64,000 nucleotides of DNA from NCBI GenBank assembly GCA_963677655.1, contig OY782088.1; one strand, given 5' to 3'. The notes under the pieces were generated by a model, which searched no databases, was not told the DNA's origin, and was given only the letters and a program-made list of their open reading frames with translations. A program made the translations under genes and the position numbers. Origin of the DNA: Saccharicrinis sp963677655 (GTDB lineage: Bacteria; Bacteroidota; Bacteroidia; Bacteroidales; Marinilabiliaceae). Position 1 is the stretch's first letter; each line of letters starts with the position of its first letter. This document shows, in pieces, positions 47,329-56,300 of this stretch.

Positions 47329-48435
47329 TTATTGGTCTTTAATACAACGAACAGAAAAACCCCAGGATTTGATATCATCACTTCCAAAAAAATCAGTCCA
47401 TGAAGTGAGTATCTTTCTCCCTTTTGCTCCATAAGATGATGTTTCTTTTGAACTCCACCAAAACGCCTGACTCTCACCTCTTTCAAAAGTACCATCATTT
47501 GGATGACGGATCCCTGAAGGTACTGCATTGAAACCGACTAGATTTGTTCCATTCCAATCAATATCACTTTTCATCACCTCCCCTTCAATACCTTCATAAC
47601 CAATACTTGTTAGATACTCTTTTAATAAAAGCCATTCTGAATGAGAAGGCAAATGCCATCCATCAGGACATACACCTTGAACACCACTTGGGATTAAATC
47701 ACTTCCTACTGCATTATCTCCCATTGCCGCAGCCCAAGTATATAATGCTCCATACTTATCCTTATTACCTATATCATTATTGTACCAACAGTAACCATCA
47801 CTAGTATTATTATCTCCTAAACTTATCCACGCTGATGTTTCCTCAACTAAAGGTATCTCTGTTCCATCAGGGTAATGAGTAACTTTAAGATTTTCAGCCA
47901 TCCAAATCTGATTACCTATTTTTACAGAGTTGTATTGATTGCCATCAATATCTTCTGCATAACCTCCTGCCGACATAGTATGTTTCATTAGGGCGACCTC
48001 GGCTTTTAGCTCATTAAGCCCTGATGCATTACCTGTGTTTTCTGCATACAACGCATATGGCACACTCAATAACTGGCTCACACTCGAAATTGTATAATCC
48101 GAACCTCCTTCTATATCAATTTCTGTTTTTACAAAATAGATTCCATCTCCCCAATCAATGCTTGAAAAATCATTACTAGTTGTTCCATTTCCAATTTGCA
48201 AAGTAACCAAACCATTTTCGTTGGTTATTGGCTGGTGCGTTTCTGTATAAACCACAGTGCCATCAGTGCCATCTTTTAATATGCTAACTTTTATACCAAC
48301 AGTAGTAGTCACTAACAACTCACTTTGAGTGTTCCTTAATACTGCTTGATATGAGAATGCTTGAGGAGTTTGGGCATAAAATATTTGACCAACCCAAAGC
48401 AATAACAATAATATTTTTAATCTCTTTAAATTCAT
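47329..48435 (-). CDS. secreted FISUMP-domain surface protein
   Basis: The 368-aa protein has a signal peptide (about 1-21, ending IFYAQ). Next comes the N-terminal domain shared with its neighbours (about 22-132, SYQAVLRN...SQLLSVPYAL), a short linker, and a FISUMP domain (about 160-366). That domain has the marks NSVKIGNQIWMAENLKV, GALYTWAAAM, GVCPDGWHLPSHSEW and AFWWSS...GFSVRCIKD. FISUMP domains occur on surface proteins of Bacteroidetes and Fibrobacter; their ligands are mostly unknown. It follows the next gene by 8 bp. Confidence 0.9.
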   Translation of the reverse strand: MNLKRLKILLLLLWVGQIFYAQTPQAFSYQAVLRNTQSELLVTTTVGIKVSILKDGTDGTVVYTETHQPITNENGLVTLQIGNGTTSNDFSSIDWGDGIYFVKTEIDIEGGSDYTISSVSQLLSVPYALYAENTGNASGLNELKAEVALMKHTMSAGGYAEDIDGNQYNSVKIGNQIWMAENLKVTHYPDGTEIPLVEETSAWISLGDNNTSDGYCWYNNDIGNKDKYGALYTWAAAMGDNAVGSDLIPSGVQGVCPDGWHLPSHSEWLLLKEYLTSIGYEGIEGEVMKSDIDWNGTNLVGFNAVPSGIRHPNDGTFERGESQAFWWSSKETSSYGAKGRKILTSWTDFFGSDDIKSWGFSVRCIKDQ

Positions 48436-48443
48436 AGTAAATA

Positions 48444-49304
48444 TTAAAATGATTTAATTGCTCTTACATTACATTGATTCGTTTTATATGGTGTACTTAT
48501 CACTCCTGAAGAAAAACTAATACACTTAGCGGTTTCTTCATCTTCTTCTGTACTGCTCCAATAAAATGCACTTCTTGACATTTGTGAAAGTCCCATGGAA
48601 AATAGTTTCATATTTACATGAAACCTATTATTCCATAATATATTAAGCTCATCTACAGAGGGTAAATACCACTCACTCCCCTGACTCTCAATCCAATCTT
48701 TTGCTGGGCTATTAGTCATAACACCAGTATTATACGAACCTTTCCACGTATTTATCGCAACATTATAGTTATTTATTGACTGCCATGCTGAAACTGATTC
48801 GGTTGTGGAAACAACAAGCCCATGTTGCAAACCATCATCCCCTACGTATAAATAGTAAATAATTCCTCCCAAATACTCTTCTCCAACATATCTAGGATGC
48901 TTGTTTTTAACATTCTCAGCATACAAAGCATATGGTACACTTAATAATTGGCTCACACTAGATAAAGTATAACTTGTTCCTCCATCCAGATCAATTTCTG
49001 TTTTTACAAAATAGATCCCATTTCCCCAATCAATACTTGAAAAATCATCGCTAGTTGTTCCATTTCCTATTTGTAAAGTAACCAAACCATTTTCGTTAGT
49101 TATTGGCTGATGTGTTTCTGTATAAACTACAGTACCTTCTGTACCATCTTTTAATATGCTAATTTTTATTCCAACAGAAGTAGTCACTAGTAACTCACTT
49201 TGTGTATCACGAATCACAGATTGGTATGAAAAGGATGTGGGAGCCTGGCTAAAAGATAAAATTGCAGTATACCATACTGTAATTAAAAGCGTAAATTTTC
49301 TCAT
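48444..49304 (-). CDS. secreted DUF1566-like surface protein
   Basis: The 286-aa protein has a signal peptide (about 1-19), the shared N-terminal domain (about 20-130), and a DUF1566/Lcl-like C-terminal domain (about 140-286). Marks of the latter are GGIIYYLYVGDDGLQHGLVVS, WYLPSVDELNILW, FYWSSTEED and CNVRAIKSF. Its N-terminal 130 residues are very close to those of the FISUMP protein, so the two arose by duplication with a swapped C-terminal domain. It lies 3 bp after the small sorting-domain gene in one operon. Confidence 0.88.
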   Translation of the reverse strand: MRKFTLLITVWYTAILSFSQAPTSFSYQSVIRDTQSELLVTTSVGIKISILKDGTEGTVVYTETHQPITNENGLVTLQIGNGTTSDDFSSIDWGNGIYFVKTEIDLDGGTSYTLSSVSQLLSVPYALYAENVKNKHPRYVGEEYLGGIIYYLYVGDDGLQHGLVVSTTESVSAWQSINNYNVAINTWKGSYNTGVMTNSPAKDWIESQGSEWYLPSVDELNILWNNRFHVNMKLFSMGLSQMSRSAFYWSSTEEDEETAKCISFSSGVISTPYKTNQCNVRAIKSF

Positions 49305-49307
49305 GGT

Positions 49308-49781
49308 TTATTGTTTTAAAATTTTAAATGTTTTGTATTCTTTATGTGCAGATTTAACTCTTAATATATATACCCCAGCTTTATAGGTAGACATATTTAT
49401 TTCTGTATTTGTTGATAATATTGGTTTAGTGGTTAGCTTTTGTCCTGAATATGTATACAAACTATACTCAAATCCTTCAAAATCTCCTGTTACAAGATGT
49501 AAAACATCAACTGTAGGATTTGGAAAAGCTTTAAATTTTAGACTTACATCCTCCTGATTTCCTGTAGTAAGTAATATAATATAAGGCTGCTGTACACCTT
49601 CAATTATTGAAATATTCTCATTATTTGTTACAGAATAAACAACCTGCCCAATACTATAATTTATAGAGCCATTTGATCCAACAGCATCTCCACCTGCAGA
49701 TATAGTAGCCTGTTGGGAAAAAACTACCTGATTGATACTCCATAGGCAGATCAGAAATATAAATATCGATTTAAACTTCAT
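49308..49781 (-). CDS. small T9SS type A sorting-domain protein, module 2
   Basis: The 157-aa protein has a signal peptide (about 1-23), a GSNGSINYSIGQVVYS middle, and a T9SS type A sorting domain (about 85-157: AFPNPTVDVLHLV ... KAGVYILRVKSAHKEYKTFKIL). It is paralogous to 46139-46624 and holds the same first place in its operon. The following two proteins lack a sorting domain, so this small one may be a surface anchor or partner for them (inference). Confidence 0.9.
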   Translation of the reverse strand: MKFKSIFIFLICLWSINQVVFSQQATISAGGDAVGSNGSINYSIGQVVYSVTNNENISIIEGVQQPYIILLTTGNQEDVSLKFKAFPNPTVDVLHLVTGDFEGFEYSLYTYSGQKLTTKPILSTNTEINMSTYKAGVYILRVKSAHKEYKTFKILKQ

Positions 49782-49964
49782 ATCTTATTGTTTTTTTAAG
49801 TTCCTCCTCTTTTACCCCCCTCTTTAGGATTTCGTTACTTGTCAAACTTGTCAATTTTGTCACGAAGGGGTGTGTTTTATTTAGGATTCACTATTTTCGT
49901 TCTTATTATTCAAAATAGATTCAAAGGTTTTCAGGAATTTATTTGGTGAGTTTTATGATGAGTT
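49782..49964. promoter_or_regulatory. divergent control region, module 2
   Basis: 49833-49964 repeats the module 1 region with two visible base changes. It includes the triple 9-bp direct repeat at 49838-49864, 101 bp upstream of the ATPase ATG. The 49782-49832 part is pyrimidine-rich and unique. Confidence 0.6.
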
Positions 49965-52421
49965 ATGATTAATATTAAAGAATTACGAATAGGTGTTGAA
50001 GAAACTTTTGGCCAAAAGATAACTACTGCCAAACAATGCAGGATGTTGGAGGAAGCTATATTAGCGGAATCAAACAGGAGGATTAGTAGCGCTACATTAC
50101 GACGTTTTTTCGGACTTTTGCCTTCGTCTTCTAAACTTTCACCTTATAATGTTGATACATTAGTAATTTATAGCCGGTTTAATCAGGAGAAAAAAGAAAG
50201 TGTTAGTACAGATACTTTATGGAATGATATTAAAAAAGAAGCAGGTTCTTATACTAAATATTATTTAAGCAGTATTAAAAAGAAATCACTTTCAGATTAT
50301 GATTCATCCATTCGCCGCCTTCCTATTGAGGATAAACTCAATGAATTTGTTCAATCCAAACTTCTTTTTACATCGGTAACAGCTCCTGGCGGGTATGGAA
50401 AGTCAACAATGTTGGGTAAATGGATTGAAACTAAATTTGAAAAGCAAAGCGACATTATTCTATTTACCAATGCTTTGATTTTTGAAAACACCTTTCAATA
50501 TAATGGCCAACATACCAACTTTATTGATTTTTCGGGGAACAATACAAACTCCGTTCAAATCATCAATGAAAACAATCTTCAGAATGGAAAATTTGTTATT
50601 GTTGTTGATGGAATAGACGAGTTATCTCTTCATATTGAAAAATTGAAACGTTTTGTGCAATGGTTTGTTGACTTTTTGATCCAGCATTCCAACTGCGATT
50701 GGTTAAAAGTGATTTTCTCATTACGCGATATTACTTATGAAAAGTACCTGTTGCCGTTTTTCAAGCAATCTTATATTCAATCAGAATATTTCAACAGAAT
50801 ACCTGTTCCGCTTTTTAAACAAAAAGAATTATTATCGGTTTTTCAAACTACCTATAACAATAATGATCTGAATTCTATACTATGCCATATCACTAATCCT
50901 GAAATCAGTTCATTACTTCAAATTCCTATTAATCTGGCTTTGTATAAAGCCAATCTCACACAAAATAAAAATAATGTTGAAGTTAATACACATTCATTAT
51001 ACCAACATTTGTTAAGTAACTATGTTTATAAATCGTTTTGTGCCGAAGAAAAGATTGATATTATAGAATGTATCCTAGGTGAAATTATTGGGCAAAATAT
51101 TGGCTTTAACGTAAGAAAGAACTTGATTAAGAAACAATATCCTATTCATCTTAAGCAAAATGGAAATTATCATTTAGCGTACAACGAATTGGTTAACGAT
51201 GGTATTTTACATGAGTTTATTAATGAAGAAAATGGACAGATAGCTACATATTATACTGGGTTTAAACATATCAACTTTTACTATTATCTGTCTGCTTATT
51301 TTTTAATTAAGAAAAATAATGGGTTAGATATTAAATTATTAAACGATGTTGTCAGTGAATACGAGAATCTGGAATTCAAGATAAATGTATTGTGTCATTT
51401 ATTTTGTATTGCATTTGAAAGTAAGAACCTTGAGGTTGTTTGTCATTTCTTCCATCTGGATGAAGAAATATTTAGTACCATTAATCTTTCAATTGTTATT
51501 GGAATTTGCTTGAGAAAACGTAGTTTATTTCAAGAGGAAGTTATTAATGCATTAGCTTGTAATACTACAGCTCAAAAGTTTTTATTTGAACTTTTTGTGG
51601 ATGTTAATAATCTGGTTTTAAGTTTTAACAATCAACTTAAAGTCTACAGTCAGTATAAAAAGGATAATGAGGCTCAGCTTTTTACAACTTCATTACATTT
51701 GTATCATTCATTACTAACTTTAAATAAAAAGGAAGCAACTCAATATTATAATATTCTTGAAGGTATAGAGTTTACTGAAGATACTTTTCCATGGCCCGTT
51801 GGAAGAAAAATAGCCTATACTATTTTATATGATGTTTTCTGTAAAAATAAACCAAACACCTATTCTTTTGAAGAATTAATTTCGATACGAAAAATAGCCT
51901 ATTCAAATTTTCATAATGGTTATCAAAAGGAATTTTTATTCGATGTTTCTATAGTGTATTCTTTAATGCTTTCTTCTAATTATCAGCTTGCTCAGGAATA
52001 TGGAGAAGCTGTGATTTCTGAAGTAGAGAAAATTAAATACGCTGAAAATTTCTATTATTATGCAGAAAGTTTTCACTATGATGTAATTACATCGTTACTG
52101 ATTTATGCCAGATTTAAACAAGGATTAGATATTAGCATTCAGGATGTTGAAAAGTTGCCTTCATTTACTGTAACAAATGCCAGTCATTACAGTTCATATC
52201 AATATATGATTCTGATTAATTTTTATGCTTCAGAGCTATATATGAACTGTGGTTTAGAACAAAAAGGTAAAGAGTGCTTTAATATGGCAATCAGGCTTTG
52301 TAAGTATTCAAAATATGATTTTTTATTGGCATTTATACTCTTTAATAATCCATTTCTTAACGATAAAATCAAAGCAAAAGGATTGCAAATGTTTACAAGT
52401 AATGGATTTAAGATAGGATAA
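49965..52421 (+). CDS. STAND/NACHT-type P-loop ATPase with N-terminal HTH-like domain
   Basis: The 818-aa protein begins with a small domain (about 18-73, RISSATLRRFFGLL...YNVDTLVIYSRF). This resembles the HTH-like domain seen at the start of many Bacteroidetes regulators (RIS..TLKR..GY type). A P-loop ATPase follows: Walker A GGYGKST (142-148), Walker B VIVVDGIDEL (211-220) and FSLRDITYE as sensor. The C-terminal half is helical and TPR-like with no named domain. The layout is that of STAND/NACHT signalling ATPases. A regulator of the divergent surface operon is my best guess; a defence role cannot be excluded. Confidence 0.75.
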   Translation: MINIKELRIGVEETFGQKITTAKQCRMLEEAILAESNRRISSATLRRFFGLLPSSSKLSPYNVDTLVIYSRFNQEKKESVSTDTLWNDIKKEAGSYTKYYLSSIKKKSLSDYDSSIRRLPIEDKLNEFVQSKLLFTSVTAPGGYGKSTMLGKWIETKFEKQSDIILFTNALIFENTFQYNGQHTNFIDFSGNNTNSVQIINENNLQNGKFVIVVDGIDELSLHIEKLKRFVQWFVDFLIQHSNCDWLKVIFSLRDITYEKYLLPFFKQSYIQSEYFNRIPVPLFKQKELLSVFQTTYNNNDLNSILCHITNPEISSLLQIPINLALYKANLTQNKNNVEVNTHSLYQHLLSNYVYKSFCAEEKIDIIECILGEIIGQNIGFNVRKNLIKKQYPIHLKQNGNYHLAYNELVNDGILHEFINEENGQIATYYTGFKHINFYYYLSAYFLIKKNNGLDIKLLNDVVSEYENLEFKINVLCHLFCIAFESKNLEVVCHFFHLDEEIFSTINLSIVIGICLRKRSLFQEEVINALACNTTAQKFLFELFVDVNNLVLSFNNQLKVYSQYKKDNEAQLFTTSLHLYHSLLTLNKKEATQYYNILEGIEFTEDTFPWPVGRKIAYTILYDVFCKNKPNTYSFEELISIRKIAYSNFHNGYQKEFLFDVSIVYSLMLSSNYQLAQEYGEAVISEVEKIKYAENFYYYAESFHYDVITSLLIYARFKQGLDISIQDVEKLPSFTVTNASHYSSYQYMILINFYASELYMNCGLEQKGKECFNMAIRLCKYSKYDFLLAFILFNNPFLNDKIKAKGLQMFTSNGFKIG

Positions 52422-52435
52422 TGATTAATATATGT

Positions 52436-53308
52436 TCACACGATTTTTAGTAAAATAAAAATTGCAATAACAGAAATAATGGCGGCTAGATACTGATGTC
52501 CTTTAAGTCTTTCTTTAAATAATATCCATGCTGCAAAAATGGAAATTAGATGCGTACTTGAAGAAATGCTGCTAGCTATATATACAGGAATTTTTGTGTA
52601 TGAAAGATTATTAAATAGAACTCCGCATCCGGCTAATAAGCCTAAAAGAATAAAATACACTAACTCTGAATGCATTCTTTTGAAACATACCTTCTTTTTA
52701 TGAACAATATATAGACTTACAAGGCTCATTAGCATTACAGATAATTCTAATACCAAACCGGTTTTTACATAACCAATCTGCTTTGAAGGGATACTCAGCA
52801 AAGGTAAGGTTACACCCCAAAACAAGGATGCCAGCAATCCATAAAATACTCCCTTGGATAATTTTAATTTAAAAATTGAATGATAATCTGAAACTACAAT
52901 CGCTAAAACAAAAAGTAAAAATGCCAATACATATCCTGAGGATGGTTTTTCTTTTAGTAAGACAAAGGATGTAAATTGGCCAAATAAATAGGAGGTGGTA
53001 ACTACAATTACAACCAAACCGGTTGAACTATATTTTAATGCTTTGTTATAAAAGAAAAGTCCAAAATAGCTTAAGCAACTAATGAAAAATGAAAATATCC
53101 AGATATTTAATCCCCAGATTTCATTTTTTTCTATAGTTATAAGACTTTCATCGTGAACAAAGAATAGGATACTAAAGAATAAAATACTAAAAATAGTTCT
53201 GTAAATAATTGCTTCTTCAACAATGAATTTATTAATGGGTTTTCTCCATAATGCATTACTAAAGCCAAATGACAGCATGGATATAAATTGAGCAATGATT
53301 CCATTCAT
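52436..53308 (-). CDS. EamA/DMT-family transporter
   Basis: About 290 aa with ten hydrophobic segments in two halves, each an EamA repeat (the second half has GVTLPLLSIPSK and a C-terminal WILFKERLKGHQYLAAIISVIAIFILL). The start is the ATG at 53308 (MNGIIAQFISMLSF) rather than the TTG at 53353. Substrate unknown; the family exports metabolites or amino acids. It converges with the ATPase gene, the stops being 14 bp apart. A -7 box TAGATTTG lies on its strand at 53440-53447. Confidence 0.85.
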   Translation of the reverse strand: MNGIIAQFISMLSFGFSNALWRKPINKFIVEEAIIYRTIFSILFFSILFFVHDESLITIEKNEIWGLNIWIFSFFISCLSYFGLFFYNKALKYSSTGLVVIVVTTSYLFGQFTSFVLLKEKPSSGYVLAFLLFVLAIVVSDYHSIFKLKLSKGVFYGLLASLFWGVTLPLLSIPSKQIGYVKTGLVLELSVMLMSLVSLYIVHKKKVCFKRMHSELVYFILLGLLAGCGVLFNNLSYTKIPVYIASSISSSTHLISIFAAWILFKERLKGHQYLAAIISVIAIFILLKIV

Positions 53309-53524
53309 ATTTTGTGTATTTTCGATCTGTTTAAAATTATTTTCCAACGGCAAGATGGAACTGTCAAATAAATTAGATCATCCTACTGTGTGTAAATTTG
53401 GATAATCACATTTACATGGTCGTTTCATATTTTATGTGGCAAATCTAAGAAAACATTAATTGTTAAGAATGTTTTACGGTAACCTTTTCCTCAAGCGGAA
53501 ACCTCTGGGTTCTATTGATTTGTA
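53309..53524. other. intergenic region upstream of the transporter
   Basis: No gene is seen. It holds the transporter -7 box (53440-53447) and little else. Confidence 0.4.
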
Positions 53525-53640
53525 TTTTCTCCAATAATAATTATCAGCATCAATTTTGTCTTTGGTAAATGATTAAAATCTAAGGCAGATAATTGTTACA
53601 AAAAGAAAACAAAAAAGGCTGTCCAAAAAATGAACAGCCT
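53525..53640 (-). repeat. terminator-bearing repeat, copy C (aconitase terminator)
   Basis: TTTGGTAAATGATTAAAAT matches copy A, and the hairpin AGGCTGT (53616-53622)/ACAGCCT (53634-53640) matches A and B. It lies 25 nt past the aconitase stop and has an A-rich left flank that gives a T-rich tail on the minus strand. Confidence 0.85.
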
Positions 53641-53665
53641 TGATATTGTGTAGCAAACGTATTGT

Positions 53666-55927
53666 TTATGCGTTTTGCTTTTTAATTAAATTTAATGCGC
53701 TACCATTTTTAAACCACTCAATTTGTTGAGCGTTGTAAGTGTGGTTAGCTACGATAGAATCTTTTGACCCATCAGCATGAACAACTTCAATTGTTAATGT
53801 TTTTCCAGGAGCAAAATCAACAAGATCAACAAAGTTGAATGTATCATCTTCCTGAATTTTATCGTAGTCAGCTTCATTTGCAAAAGTTAGTCCTAACATA
53901 CCTTGTTTTTTAAGGTTTGTTTCGTGAATACGAGCAAAACTTTTTACCAATACTGCTCTAACACCAAGGTGTCTTGGCTCCATAGCAGCATGCTCTCTTG
54001 AAGAACCTTCTCCATAGTTATGGTCTCCAACTACTACTGTTGGGATTCCAGCTTCTTTGTATGCTCTTTGAGTTGCAGGAACTTCTCCATATTCGCCAGT
54101 AAGCTGTGATTTAACTTTGTTAGTTTCACCGTTAAATTTGTTTACTGCACCAATAAGCATGTTATTTGAAATGTTATCAAGGTGTCCTCTGTATGTTAAC
54201 CAAGGACCGGCCATTGAAATATGGTCAGTTGTACATTTACCTTCTGCTTTAATTAAAAGTTTTGCACCTGTAATATTTTGACCATCCCACTCTTTAAATG
54301 GAGTTAATAACTGTAGTCTTTTACTTTCTGGAGAAACAACAACTTCAACACCTGAACCGTCGGCAGCAGGGGCTTGATATCCCGGATCTTCTACATCAAA
54401 TCCTTTTGGAGGAAGTTCGTTTCCAGTAGGAGCTTCTAATTTAACAGCTTCTCCTTTATCATTAACCAATGTATCTGTAATAGGGTTAAATCCTAAATCA
54501 CCAGCAATTGCTAATGCAGTTACTAATTCAGGAGAACCTACAAATGCGAATGTATTAGGATTACCATCAGCACGTTTAGCAAAGTTTCTGTTGAAAGAGT
54601 GTACAATAGTATTTTTCTCTTGTTTTTCAGCTCCCATACGTGCCCACATACCAATACATGGTCCACAAGCATTAGCAAATACAACACCGTCAATTTTCTT
54701 GAAAGTATCTACCATACCATCTCTGTCGATAGTATAACGTACTTGCTCAGAACCTGGAGTGATAGAGAATTCAGCTTTAGCTTTTAATCCTTTTTCAACA
54801 GCATCTTCAGCAACAGAAGCAGCTTTAGAAATATCTTCATAAGAAGAGTTAGTACAAGAACCAATTAAACCAACTTCAACTTTTAATGGCCATCCGTTTT
54901 TCTCAGCCTCTTCACGCATTTTGCTAATAGGAGTTGCTAAGTCAGGAGTAAATGGTCCGTTTAAGTGAGGCTCAAGTTCATCTAAATTAATTTCAATTAC
55001 CTGATCATAGTATTTTTCAGGATTTGCATATACTTCAGTATCTGCAGTAAGAAGATCTTTTACTTCATTAGCTGCATCAGCAACATCATCTCTGTTAGTA
55101 GCTCTTAAATAACGCTCCATTGATGCATCATAACCAAAAGTAGAAGTAGTTGCACCAATTTCAGCACCCATGTTACAAATAGTTCCTTTACCTGTACAAG
55201 ATAAAGATTCAGCACCATCACCAAAGTATTCAACGATACAACCAGTACCACCTTTTACAGTTAAAATACCTGCAACTTTTAAGATGATATCTTTTGGAGC
55301 TGCCCAACCATTCAATTTTCCAGTTAATTTTACACCAATTAGTTTTGGAAATTTAAGCTCCCATGGCATTCCCGCCATAACATCAACAGCATCAGCACCA
55401 CCAACACCGATGGCAACCATACCTAAACCACCAGCATTAACTGTATGAGAATCTGTTCCAATCATCATACCACCAGGGAATGCATAGTTTTCTAAAACAA
55501 CCTGGTGAATAATACCTGCACCTGGTTTCCAGAATCCGATACCATAACGGTTTGTTACAGAGCTTAAAAAGTCGTAAACTTCTTTATTTGTTACTTTAGC
55601 TGTGGCTAAATCCTTTTCAGCTTCTACTTTTGCCTGGATCAAGTGATCGGCATGAACAGTAGATGGAACTGCAGTCTTATCTTTACCTGCTTGCATAAAT
55701 TGCAACAAAGCCATTTGAGCAGTAGCATCTTGCATAGCAACCCTGTCTGGATTGAAATTTACATAAGATTCACCTCTGGTAAATGCTTCTGTGGCTTCAT
55801 CAGCAAGATGGGCATAAAGGATTTTTTCAGTAAGAGTAAGTGGTTTATCCAAAATGGTTCTAGCTTTTTCAACTTTTTCCCCCATTTGGGCATACACTTT
55901 CTTAATCATGTCAATGTCAAACGCCAT
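53666..55927 (-). CDS. acnA: aconitate hydratase (mitochondrial-type)
   Basis: The 753-aa protein isomerises citrate to isocitrate in the citric acid cycle. Fe-S ligands are Cys358 (GSCTNSS), Cys421 and Cys424 (NACGPCIGMW), spaced 63 and 3 residues as in mitochondrial aconitase. The C-terminal swivel domain has DHNYGEGSSREHAAMEPRHLG. The type is closer to eukaryotic mitochondrial aconitase than to E. coli AcnA or AcnB, as is usual in Bacteroidetes. A -7 box TACTTTTG lies at 56035-56042. It appears monocistronic. Confidence 0.96.
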   Translation of the reverse strand: MAFDIDMIKKVYAQMGEKVEKARTILDKPLTLTEKILYAHLADEATEAFTRGESYVNFNPDRVAMQDATAQMALLQFMQAGKDKTAVPSTVHADHLIQAKVEAEKDLATAKVTNKEVYDFLSSVTNRYGIGFWKPGAGIIHQVVLENYAFPGGMMIGTDSHTVNAGGLGMVAIGVGGADAVDVMAGMPWELKFPKLIGVKLTGKLNGWAAPKDIILKVAGILTVKGGTGCIVEYFGDGAESLSCTGKGTICNMGAEIGATTSTFGYDASMERYLRATNRDDVADAANEVKDLLTADTEVYANPEKYYDQVIEINLDELEPHLNGPFTPDLATPISKMREEAEKNGWPLKVEVGLIGSCTNSSYEDISKAASVAEDAVEKGLKAKAEFSITPGSEQVRYTIDRDGMVDTFKKIDGVVFANACGPCIGMWARMGAEKQEKNTIVHSFNRNFAKRADGNPNTFAFVGSPELVTALAIAGDLGFNPITDTLVNDKGEAVKLEAPTGNELPPKGFDVEDPGYQAPAADGSGVEVVVSPESKRLQLLTPFKEWDGQNITGAKLLIKAEGKCTTDHISMAGPWLTYRGHLDNISNNMLIGAVNKFNGETNKVKSQLTGEYGEVPATQRAYKEAGIPTVVVGDHNYGEGSSREHAAMEPRHLGVRAVLVKSFARIHETNLKKQGMLGLTFANEADYDKIQEDDTFNFVDLVDFAPGKTLTIEVVHADGSKDSIVANHTYNAQQIEWFKNGSALNLIKKQNA

Positions 55928-56300
55928 AGCTATAATATTATTTTAATGTTTCTATTTGTGTATATTAGATTTAGGATTAAGTATAAAACGTTATTAAAAA
56001 CATCTTTTAGATTCCGTTAAGATTTGGAAGATCACAAAAGTAACAAAAATTAAATTAATATGCTTTTTGTCATGTTTAAATAGTAACCAAATGCCGGATG
56101 AAAAGTTTAAAATGTGCTTCATTTTATTATATTTATAAAATATTATAAAAGATCATAAGATTAAAGGTAAGATATATAAACCTGATTTACAATGTCTACA
56201 AAAATAGGAACTTAAGTAATGTGTAATATGTTTCCGTTTTTTAATAATTAATACATTACAGAAGCTTAATGATCTGTTAAATTAAGAACAAACCTACATT
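55928..56300. promoter_or_regulatory. divergent intergenic region, aconitase / ABC permease
   Basis: No gene is seen. TACTTTTG at 56035-56042 on the minus strand is a good -7 box for the aconitase gene. No clear promoter faces the permease gene. Confidence 0.5.

Noticed and set aside
47329..49304. Diversity-generating retroelement targets
   Set aside because: FISUMP and DUF1566 domains occur in such targets, but no reverse transcriptase gene or template repeat is visible in the window.
49965..52421. Anti-phage NACHT/Avs defence gene
   Set aside because: The ATPase layout would allow it, but there are no defence neighbours or effector domain, and the repeated pairing with surface-protein operons favours regulation. 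Not excluded.
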